A DNA stretch of 64,000 nt from Gamsiella multidivaricata (lineage: Eukaryota > Mortierellomycota > Mortierellomycetes > Mortierellales > Mortierellaceae): positions 18,998 through 82,997 of the forward strand of contig NW_026251828.1 in the NCBI RefSeq assembly GCF_025024155.1, read 5' to 3'. Below the pieces are notes generated by a model. It was not told the DNA's origin. It saw nothing but the letters and a program-made list of their open reading frames with translations, and did not search any database. The position numbers and the translations under genes are program-made. The stretch's first letter is position 1. Every line of letters starts with the position of its first letter. This document shows positions 51,965 through 61,622 of the stretch, in pieces.

Positions 51965-53897
51965 TCATTGCCCTTGCCCTTGCCCTTGCCCCACTGCGCT
52001 ACTGCTGCCGCTGCTACTGCCCCCGGCCTCTGTGTGCGGTCTTGCATCTTGCATCCAAGGGTAGTACCCATCCTTATCTACTGGCTGAAGATAGAGTGGT
52101 CGCTGTTGATGGAATAAATGGCCACGAACCACATTACAGATGTTGTGTCCTGCCATAATATCGCGGTGCATGGTAATACCGCAATTTAAGCAGTGTAGCC
52201 TGCGGGTCTCCACCTGTCCGACAAACTGCTCGCAGGTTGGACAATTCTTGGACGTGTAGTATTCATTCACTCCAACCACGATGTATCCAAGTGACCTGAC
52301 CTATGTGAGCGTTAATAAAAAAGTGCCAATGACATCAGCACAATATTCACAATATCCAAACATGATACAGACCTGCATACTTGTTTGATGATGCATTACC
52401 TTCTGAAAAAAGTACGACTGGAAGGACTCGTGCAGTGAGGGAAGCCTAGTCTTTGTCGAGAACTTGCCCAGACTAACCCCAATTACAACCTTGTTGGTCT
52501 TATCCCTTTCCCTGTCGATGTTTCCTCCAACTGCCTTGAGAAGACTCTCTGCAGTGAGTCTGTATTCGGCATCCCGCGCTCTTTTTGCGTCTCACTTGTG
52601 CTTCTTGAACCGATTGTTGCCGTTGTAGAACTACTGTAGTCGCTTTTCCACTTTCTCCAGCTCTACGACATGGTTCGTGAAGCTAGCGCCCTGGCTGCGC
52701 AATGGTGGCAGCTTAGTCTTAATGCTGCTGATCGATTTGGTTCCATCGCCTGGCACGATATTCTTCTGCTTTTCCATCCATCTTCGATAATTGAGCATAG
52801 ACTGACTGACGGCCTTTTGCTTGACTGCGAAATTGTGAAAAATAGCGGGGACCTGACGCTGGGAGGCGTCTTAGGAAGGGCTGGCCATATCCATATAATC
52901 GCATTCTTCCCCAGTCACCGTCGTCGTGCTGCCGGGGTCATGGTCTTCGGGCAACAGCAGACTGGCGCCCACGACACACGCTTGGCCTAGATCGATACCT
53001 AGATTCTTGATCTGATCGGGCGCGCAACCTCAAAGGTCGGTGACATCCTGCTGGGTCTTCACAACGTTTCGGACCTCGGTTAAGTAATGATCCACTCCTC
53101 CGGTGGTGGAGGTGATTCTTGGGGGCAAGACGTTCTCAGGAAGACGCCTGTATCGCACCGACTGCAGTTCCTTCATCTTGAAAGCTAGCAGCTGTAGACG
53201 AAACCCGCCTGTCCGAATGGAGCCTCGATGGACATAGCTGCGTTTGGTGTAGTTCCTTGGATCAAAGTTGGCCTGCCGAAGGGATTGAATGTGGTCTCGC
53301 ATCGCCGCCAAGTCTATCATAGAAATTGAGTCCTTGAAACCCCTAGGCCCTTTGCGTGGTTCTGACCTGCCGACGTTCGAAAGTAGCTTTGTAATGATGG
53401 TGCCGGCAGGCCTTGACTGAAACCGCAAATGCAGATCCGGCTGGAATAACGGCGTGCTCGCGCTTGGGAAATCCTCCCGTATCAATCCTTGAAAATATGT
53501 CTTCAGAGTTTCGTTCTTCGAGAACAAAATGCAGAGTTCTTTTTCGGAAAAAGACATGAAAGGCGTTTCTGCCCCCCGTTAGTGGAGCCGTCTTACGGTA
53601 GCTCTGACTAGAGCGGTTCAAGAGCGCGGAATTCTCAATCGCCGGAAGGCTCGGGTCAACTTCGGTACGAGATCCTTCTGCTACTAGGCCCTTCGCCTTT
53701 TCGGCTTGCAACTATTATGAACACTATGAACATGCCATCGACGTTAGTGTTGTGATTCCTTTTAGCGTCTTCATTGGTTCCCACATGTATAGCTAGAAAC
53801 GGTACTGTACCTTTTACTCGAGTTGGGTGGAAGGATAGCGGAGGACGGACTCGTACTCTTTCTTCTTCAGAAAGGGCCACAGGTCTTCAATGCCCAT
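51965..53897 (-). pseudogene. TnpB/Fanzor-like RuvC nuclease gene, inactivated by several stops
   Basis: TnpB/Fanzor proteins are RNA-guided DNA nucleases of mobile elements. The C-terminal half is readable: RuvC-I NLGIDLGQACVVGASLLLP (about 52950-53010), a RuvC-II-like NKVVIGVSLGKFSTKTRLPS, then, after an intron of about 100 nt, VVGVNEYYTSKNCPTCEQF, the second zinc pair in RRLHCLNCG, and RuvC-III TMHRDIMAGHNICN. A Gly-Gln repeat ends it. In one continuous frame there are four stops at 53030 (TGA), 52871 (TAA), 52631 (TAG) and 52592 (TGA). A frameshift lies at a G6 run near 53565, and a TAA at 53814 closes the first exon. That exon starts MGIEDLWPFLKKK, which resembles the N-terminus of Rad2/XPG/FEN1 nucleases rather than TnpB. 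The assignment to RuvC/zinc-ribbon nucleases is strong; the exact clade is not settled. Confidence 0.78.
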
Positions 53898-55436
53898 GGT
53901 AGCCTACGCGATGATGAAAATATGGAGCTTTTTTTTAATAACGACAGTGAAGGAAAGTGTGGAAACAGTGAAGGAGAATGAAGGCGTATGAGAAGTGGAA
54001 GAACGCAAGAGTGCATGAGTAGTGAAGAAGAGTTGTGTGAGGGATCTAGCAAGACAAAGGAAAGGAAAAAAAAACTGCGGGAAAAAGCAGGGGTCCTTGG
54101 CACAGATTTTTTGGTCTTTTAATCTTTTAATCTTTTTAAGCTTTAAGCTTTTAAGCTTTAAGCTTTTAAGCTTGGCAAAAGCGCTTTGACCTGCTGATTA
54201 AATGATTAAGGAAGATTTTGACATGTTGCATCTTAATGAGCAGGGGCTCCTGTGTGCGATCGTCAGCCCACTGCGCTGTACCTGAACAGCGCTTGGCCGA
54301 CCATCGGCAATGGCTGCTAACGCACCATATGATTTTCCTAGAGAGCACGACTCCCCTAATCCAAATATCAGGGCCTTCGCTTACGACGATTTCTGTGCTT
54401 TCTGGACCCAGGAAAGAGACGTGTTTTAATGGCTGTACTTTCCCAAAAAAAACTCACGTTCCTTCTACTAAAAGAAACCTCTGGATATCAACGAGTCACT
54501 CCCCCTCTACATTCTAAAACTTTTTAGCGGACAACGTAGCCGACTGCGCGAGTTCGATTGGTCAGTGAAACATGTATGCAGACATGGGGATTCAAAGAAA
54601 ATACTTTCTGGTAGCCGTGACTCTGTGGGTCAAGGATGTCTAGCCTACTGTACATCAGAATCTGCAAAAGGGTGAACCAAGTGGAAATTGAGTACCACTG
54701 GAGCCAGAAAGCATAGTAACTCGCCTGCAGCAAGAGCAGCATTCACTTTGGGTCCAAACGAACGGAATTGGTCTAGCGAGAAGATCTCAGAAGGCGATGA
54801 CTGGAAAGGGATAAGGAGGCTCTTAACACCCCGCCTAGACAACCTACAAATGGTATTGTTGACCTGAATGTGCTTTCGTGTTTCTAAAATCCGCGGCAAA
54901 ATAACTAGGTCTCCTAATGTAATTGATTATTACTTCGTATGATCATATTCGCGGAGGCATTTACCGAGTGCGTATGAAAATTGCCAACATGAGCTAGGAA
55001 CCATGTGGATGAACTGAATAATATTCTTCATCACTCGAAAGACCAGAAAAGTAGAAAGTGTATTGGAGTATATGTAGAGCGCTACAGTATCTATCTACCA
55101 GAAATTACTCAAATCAAGTAAAAAAGTGGCTGGTTAGAATTCAGAATGGGTTGGGTGTTCATGCACGTTATTTTTTATATGTTGAACTTATAAATTTTGA
55201 AAGAGGGTTCCGACACCCTATGATTATATTGATTGGCAGGCCGGCACCGGTTCTGGATTTGCAACAGACACACGGTGGCAATGTTCCCAGAGCCGACAAT
55301 ATCGCGATCAAAGTACATTTGACAGCTTCGGGGCGCTCTTCGTTCTCGGAAAACTACTAAAGAAATTTGAAGAGCTAATGGTCACCACTAGTGTTCCGAA
55401 AGGCAAGGAACACAAGGGATACATCTTGCACACTTT
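53898..55436. other. Spacer between the two nuclease genes
   Basis: The part next to the TnpB-like start is CT-rich on the minus strand and probably promoter. Minus-strand frames at 54.5-54.9 kb have no recognised family. No gene is called. Confidence 0.35.
54117..54174 (+). repeat. CTTTTAA / AAGCTT short-unit repeat
   Basis: Alternating CTTTTAAT and AAGCTT-containing units form a strongly palindromic AT-rich stretch with several AAGCTT sites, upstream of the TnpB-like relic. Confidence 0.85.
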
Positions 55437-57459
55437 TTAATATACCTTTGCGCCATAGTAATGGATTCGCACTGCATTGCAGACTGCCGCAACAGCAAGC
55501 CTCGAGACCGCCGAAGGGAACATCTCTGGCTCTTGTTGGCGAAAGGGGACAAAGCCGGTGAGCGTTGTGTACGCATCAAAGACACGTCCGGCATGGGTGG
55601 CTGTTGGTTGTGCTTGTGCTCGTACTTGTGCTTGTGCCTGTGCTTGCAGTTGCGGGGCACCAAGTACCAATGGCGTATTTCGAGTGCTCATCCTGCGCGC
55701 AGAGGTAACCGATACTCGAACAGCCTGAGAACCTCGTCCTTCTTGACCACTGCAGAAGAGTGTGTTGAGTGCAAAGTAGAAGGCCTTGCTGTCGAGAATG
55801 TCTGCAATGTCCTCCTTTCGCTGCGTCACATCTGTCGCTGTGTCTTTAGAACGAACAAGCCGCGCGATATCCAGTGCAGTGGCCACGTACATATGCATCT
55901 GGACCGCGTTAAGGACCGCGACCGCTGAACGTAGCCTGTCTGAAAGGAGCTTGCTTTCTGCAACCGAGATCTGATCCATTCGCTTTACGTTGGCCTGGAT
56001 ACTTCCTACAGTGAGTGCCTTGGTTATATGCAGCTTGTGGAAGTGGTGGTCCGCTGCAGTTGCAGAAGTGGGCCTTGGGTTCGATGGGTTGGCGGGGCCC
56101 ACCCCTTTCCGTTTCCTCGGCAGTGTCCCCTTCTTCCTCTTTTTCTTGTTCTTCTTCTTCACGACCGGCTTTCGAGTCTTGATGAGAGGCTTTGCTTTTG
56201 GCTGTGGGCGATCGTGAGGTACGGCAGCCGAGAAGTCAATCGATTGTCGTGGTAGGATCGATTTCTTGTCTGAAAATATCGGCCGGAACTGGTTGCGCTT
56301 TGAGTTCCTCGCAACGTAAAAGGGAACCGCACTAGTAAGTACATGCATGCATCGCCATGCAAAAGGTGTTAGAGAACTTGTTGTCTGTACAACACGTGCG
56401 TGAATGAAGTGGTGCCGCACTTAAATTACCTTCTACTCGCATGCTGATATGCAGCGACAGCAAATCGTTGCGCCTTGAGGTGCCGGAACTGCGGTGACGC
56501 AATGTTGAAATCAAAGCCGAGCATGTCCTCATCGGCAGCCTCATCTCCTGGCTGCAGTTGGAGCACTTTCTCCTCGAGATTCAAAAAGATGTCTTCCGAT
56601 GGCTTGAATCGGGTCTGGTCGATAGCCTCGCGGATTTTGATGGCTGCCATGAATTTGTAAGCACCGAGCATCAGGCGGATATCGGAAGAGCGCGGATGAT
56701 CTCCAAATTGCGAACTATTCCAGGGCCGGGAATGTTCTCGGTATAGTCGTTCTTGGACACGATGCCCAGCAACGTCACATAGTCTGCGCTGGGGATCTGA
56801 AGCGCATTGGTAACACTCTCCTTGGTGTACAACGCATAGGCAAGGCCGTGGAAGATCGGCCGCAAAACCTTGGTGACCGACGGATATGTCAACAGATCGG
56901 AATCTGCTGACACCACGAAGCTACCGGCAGTCATGATCAGTGTGCGTGCAATGCAGGTGTCGGCCTCGGTCCTGCAGGTGCAGACAAAAAACCTTTTTTC
57001 TTGCAAGGCATCCCGGAGTGTCTGCTTGGCAGCCGTATCAAATCTGTATACATCGCGGAGACCCTTCTTGATCTTCGTTACCACGCTCTTCGAGGTCCAT
57101 TGGCCGTTCGACGACTTCGTGCTCATGACTTTCAAGTCCGCTTGCAACTTCTTGAGATCCGCTGTCAGTCTGTTCTTTCGCCTGATGTGCTCGTTCCGCT
57201 TCTGCTGGGATGGGGCGCCATCGATGTGAATCGTACATTGCGCAGGGGTAAAGTCCTTCGCCAAACGCGCTGCCATCGCGAGACCGACAGTTCGGACCAT
57301 GCTTGAGTCGTAATCATCCGTGATCTGGCGGACGAGAGATCCATAAAACGCGCCGAAGAGGGCAACCTCAACAGCTTGGTTCTGGTAATCTTGAGGATCC
57401 GCGGCAACTGGATCCAAACCGCGCTTCTTCAGAGTACTGTAAAAGCTCATTATGCCCAT
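55437..57459 (-). pseudogene. Rad2/FEN1-family nuclease gene with one frameshift
   Basis: Rad2/XPG-family proteins are structure-specific metal-dependent nucleases. Exon 1 (56430-57459) starts MGIMSFYSTLKKRGLDP and carries IHIDGAPSQQKRNEHIRRKN (acidic residue of the N region), CRTEADTCIA (E and D of the I region), FVVSADSDLLTYP (two Asp) and LLGIVSKNDYTENIPGPGI (last Asp and helix-2-turn-helix start). The first canonical Asp seems replaced, since VEVALFGAFYG lacks it. One lost base near 56688 shifts frame from IIRALP to DIRLMLGAYKFMAAI. After a 98-nt intron, exon 2 (55437-56331) adds a lysine-rich segment (VVKKKNKKKRKKG) and a Q/A repeat (QAQAQAQVRAQAQ). The protein is far from housekeeping FEN1 and looks like an expanded, possibly mobile-element-linked, family. 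Confidence 0.68.
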
Positions 57460-59697
57460 GCCATGGTCACTATGGTGGGTTGAAAGCTTAGCAGTGTTAG
57501 TGAAACCCTCTCGTAGGGACGCTGAAGATATGGAAGGATAGGCTTAGAGGGTACATTACCTTTTCTACAGGCGTATAGTATCTAGCGTGAAGGTGTCTAT
57601 GGATAGCGAACTGCGGGCAAAGGGCGATGCGGAGAAAGAATGATGAACGAAAGGTAGAAAAAGATACTGTTGATGGTGTCGCTCGCGCTGAAAGAGTGAG
57701 CGAAAAAGAAAGAGAAAATGGCTGTGGACTGTGTGGCGGGCTGAAAAGATGAAAGAAAAGTGTGGCGAAGAGAGCTATGAAGTGTGTGGCAGAATACTTA
57801 TAGGCGAGAAGAATGTCTGCTTCCCCACAATAACAAAGACTTTCCACAATAAAGAAAGGCATTACCACAATAACAAAAGGATAAAGAGCCATCACACTGA
57901 TAGATGCTAGTCGCTTGACACGAAGCACGATCAGTGTTATACAAGTAGCTTTGCCACGGCCTGACACAGATGTCCGCCCACATCACCATCATCGCTGTTT
58001 CCAACGTACGAAGATAGGCGCAAATCCAGATAGGTCGCTAGGGATGCAATGGAGGGTAGGGAAGTCAGTCAAGTAGCGCGGTCAACCTTCAAAGGACTAA
58101 AGTCTATGAGAACTTTTATTATTAAATCACGAGGAAGAGCAACAACCCAGAATAAAAGAATAAACTCTGGTTCCTGAACCAGTCTCTTCTCTACATATGT
58201 ATCTTGTATCAGACATTGCATTCGTCCAGATTGTCCGGATAACACCGCATCATCGACAGGTACTGACCGCCGTCGTCAGCAACCCACGCAACGAGATACA
58301 ATCAACATAGAATGCCAAGCCTGATCATTCGCCACCTTTGCGCTATCAATTGCAACGTTTCCCCGATCTCCGATCGTCTCATTATTGAGCATCCGTCATC
58401 GGCTTATCCTCGTGAAACAGCATTATAAAGGCACAATGGAGGTCTGATCAGCGAACATTGCCATACAACGATTCCAGAGGGGTGGACTTCATTGTCACAA
58501 CATCTCACTTCATCGTACATCATATATGTGAATAACTTGCAACTACCCCAGTCATTCTCAATGGAACATAGTCCTAGCTCGAACCATTTAGCCAAACAAC
58601 CCTTCTCCGTTGTCCCTTGGAAATAAAGTTATGGTCCATGGTGTGTGCTGTGCGACGGATGCATAGTAGACTATGGTCGTATTTGTGCAAGTCAGAGCTG
58701 GGGTCAACAAAGTCAGGATATGGCTGACCTCCCTATTTTATCTATTCTAAAATATATCACTCTTATTCAATTATGGGAAAACATATGGAAGGTCAGCAAA
58801 ATTTATGACCTGAATGGTGCAAATACCAGCACAGTACATGTACCTTTTGTTTCATTTCCGCTCAATACATGCAGGGTCGGAATGACAGGTGTCAAGATTG
58901 GGATACATGTACCCCACACAACCCCGCCGCTCAGAAATGCTCTTTATCCACTAAGAGATGATGACACAGAGATTCTCCGGTTGTTTTTTGTTTAGTGAGC
59001 AAAAAATAACAGAGCGAGAGCTCTGAAAAACATCTATGGTATGTACACGCCATTGCTTCGCGATGTGACATCAATGTCCCAGTGGATGGACGACAGGAGA
59101 AAAGCTGTCAGGGACAGACAGGCAAGTGGTAGAAGGCATGGAGATAAGAGGTCGAGAAACTGGAATGGACAAGGTAAGTGTTTTATTACAGACTGAGGTT
59201 TCTATAATAAAGCTACTGGGTATTTATACATAATTACAAGGCGTGGATTATTAAGCTGAATGGCGAGAGAGGAGACAAGGATGGCTAATGAAGATGCAAG
59301 GTGGGGCCGCGCGAGAGGGTATGGCGTCTTTATCAAACATGAAAGCGACCAAACCTTACTCCGCCGTGAGACGCGACAGAGTAAAAGATCAAACGTAAAC
59401 AAGATCTCTTTTTGCTCTCTCGCTTACACCTTCACGAGGAACTATGGCGCGGTTCGTGACAAAAGCCGGCAAAGTTGGATTTCGAGGAATTATACCATTT
59501 CGTTTTCTTGCATCTCTCACGACCAAGACTGTCGCTCGATTTTCACACTTGCCAGCACGCTTGCATGATGTCGTTCTCAAACGTGCTTGTGGGCGTTGCC
59601 TGATAAATTTCGCGCATTCACCCTCTGTCTCTTCTCTCACATTTTTCCTTCTCTTCCCTCCTCCCCTCCTTCCCTCGTCGCCAGTCACTCTCTCAGA
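57460..59697. other. Gene-poor stretch between nuclease gene and secreted-protein gene
   Basis: The left 450 bp is CT-rich on the minus strand and probably the promoter of the Rad2-like gene. Short direct repeats of CCACAATAA type lie near 57826-57880. A plus-strand frame around 58645-58995 has no recognised family and is not called. The last 300 bp is CT-rich (about 59620-59690) and probably the promoter and 5' UTR of the secreted-protein gene. Confidence 0.4.
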
Positions 59698-61158
59698 ATG
59701 CCAGCACTCAAACTTATAGCCAAGCTGCTCACAATGGGAACAGCGATTTCGCTCCTGACGACACCCCAAGTCTCGACAGCCACCGTCTTTGGCCCGACAA
59801 TCACACCTCGGAACCCTTACATTGGGCAAGATGGAGTCGCGACGATGCATGGCGACCCAGCTTCGTCCGATACCACCCCTTTTGCTGGCCCGGGTAACGC
59901 CACCATCACCTCTAATCGGCGCGCGCTGCAATCCGCCTGTCCAACCCTATTGGGCACAGCGGATGGCTATGTCTTTGGCCTGTGCACGACGATCTTCACT
60001 CAAACGCCGACCATACATCTATTTGATTCTCAGGAAGCCAACTCGCTCGCAGAGTTGGCAGTGGCCAAGGGCAATATCCTTGGCGGCGTGTATGCCTATG
60101 TCGATAACGAGGACAGGCTCGTTCTCACCAATGGCAACAACCAATTGCTTCGCATCGGCAAGTCTGCTAATAATGCCAAGTGGACGCTCGCGATCACGGA
60201 TACCCTCCCATTGACCCCGATCCCTGCCAACGATTCCGTGGTGGGACTAGCCCCAGATTGGCAAGGATATGTCTGGTTCGCGACCGCAAATGGTTTGGCT
60301 GGATATGCAGACCCAGTCTCCAAGAACGTGACCACTCTCTCGCTCAAGGCGCCGAATGGAGGTGTACAAGAAGAGGTGGCCAACAGTATCTCGACCAGCC
60401 CAGCAGGGGCTTTGATTTCGACAACGTATGCGACCTATCTTCTCGGCCGCGACGATGCATCGCACACGATCAAGGTCCTGTGGCGCGAAGCATACGACCG
60501 CGGTCCTGCCCGCAAGCCTGGTCAGTTGAGCTGGGGCACGGGGTCCACGCCGACATTCTTTGGGCCTCAGTCCGGATACGAGTACGTAACGATTGTGGAT
60601 AATGCTTCGCCATTGGTCAACTTGCTTGTCTACCGCACACAGGACGGCAGCCAGGTCTGCAAAGTCCCACTCTTTGAGCCTAACAACTCTGGTTCTGAAA
60701 ACTCACCCATTGGGTCCGGTCGTTCCGTCATTGTCGCGAGCACCTATGGCTACCCGTACCCAGCGCTCCCTGCCAACGCCCCAGCCAGCCAGCCAAGCTC
60801 TGCGCCCTTTGTTGGGGGCATCGAGCGTGTGGATGTCCTTGAAGACGACTCGCAAGGTTGCGTGGTGAAATGGGTCAACAACAAGATTCGTTCCTCGGCA
60901 GTCCCTAAACTATCGCTCGGCGACAAGAAAATCTACACCTTTGTGCGCCAAAACCCTCTTTCCCCGGACTCAACCAGCACGGGCATCCTGGACAACTATT
61001 ACTACACGACCATCGATTCCGAAACGGGCAACATTGATTCCAAGCAATATGTGGGGACCGGGTCCATTTATGATACGCTGCAGATGGCAGGACTCATCAA
61101 TCAAGGTGTACTTCTGCAAGGTACCATCACCGGTGTCGTTCGCGTGCGCAAGGCATAG
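59698..61158 (+). CDS. Secreted beta-propeller-like protein of unknown function
   Basis: One uninterrupted exon encodes 486 residues from the ATG at 59698, which follows a CT-rich leader. Residues 1-28 form a signal peptide (LIAKLLTMGTAISLLTTP then VSTA), so the protein is probably exported. The rest consists of repeated beta-rich segments such as LLGTADGYVFGL, VVGLAPDWQGYVWFATANGL, NSISTSPAGALISTTYATYL and SLGDKKIYTFVRQ. This is the rhythm of seven- or eight-bladed propellers of the quinoprotein/YVTN type. No catalytic residues can be assigned. It is more GC-rich than the flanking accessory DNA and lacks introns, unlike nearly all other genes here, which is compatible with acquisition by transfer (inference). 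Confidence 0.72.
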   Translation: MPALKLIAKLLTMGTAISLLTTPQVSTATVFGPTITPRNPYIGQDGVATMHGDPASSDTTPFAGPGNATITSNRRALQSACPTLLGTADGYVFGLCTTIFTQTPTIHLFDSQEANSLAELAVAKGNILGGVYAYVDNEDRLVLTNGNNQLLRIGKSANNAKWTLAITDTLPLTPIPANDSVVGLAPDWQGYVWFATANGLAGYADPVSKNVTTLSLKAPNGGVQEEVANSISTSPAGALISTTYATYLLGRDDASHTIKVLWREAYDRGPARKPGQLSWGTGSTPTFFGPQSGYEYVTIVDNASPLVNLLVYRTQDGSQVCKVPLFEPNNSGSENSPIGSGRSVIVASTYGYPYPALPANAPASQPSSAPFVGGIERVDVLEDDSQGCVVKWVNNKIRSSAVPKLSLGDKKIYTFVRQNPLSPDSTSTGILDNYYYTTIDSETGNIDSKQYVGTGSIYDTLQMAGLINQGVLLQGTITGVVRVRKA

Positions 61159-61622
61159 CTCGATAGCTCAATTAAAGCTCGCCTCTGTTCCTCTCAAAAA
61201 AAAAAAATGCACGCTCGCTTTCTTTTTGTTTTTTCTTACTTGCTCCAGTTTTTGGAAAGATCGTTACTCTACATCTCCTCCTACTACCAGCTTCTGCAGG
61301 CATCCTCCTAGCAACAATACCTTGATCCCTCAAATAGCTTTTCAATTCCTCAACCTCCAACCCTCTTTTTTTTATTTTATTTTTATTGACGCCAGATCCT
61401 CCCAGGCGTGCAGGTGTGCTACAGGCTGCATTGCCCAAGCCTCGGCTTGGACTGTCAGTTGGCTGATAGTTACCTAAAGATAACTAACAAAGGGCCCCTA
61501 CTAAACTAATGTAAAATGAGGAACCAAATGCCTATAATGCACATTCTGAGTCGCATGGTTTTTAATACTTGAGCCGGGGCCCAAAACCGCTACGCAACCT
61601 GTCGAGTTCGATGGGTCCTCTT
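61159..61622. terminator. 3' region of secreted-protein gene and end of LINE
   Basis: Short A and T runs (for example A11 near 61197) follow the stop codon. The 3' end of the LINE lies somewhere before 61623, but no tail or target duplication was recognised. Confidence 0.35.

Noticed and set aside
54645..54899. An 84-codon minus-strand frame between the nuclease genes, considered as an exon
   Set aside because: It cannot be joined in phase to either neighbour and has no recognisable family.
58645..58995. A 116-codon plus-strand frame in the 58-kb spacer
   Set aside because: No start context, homologous motif or splicing support.
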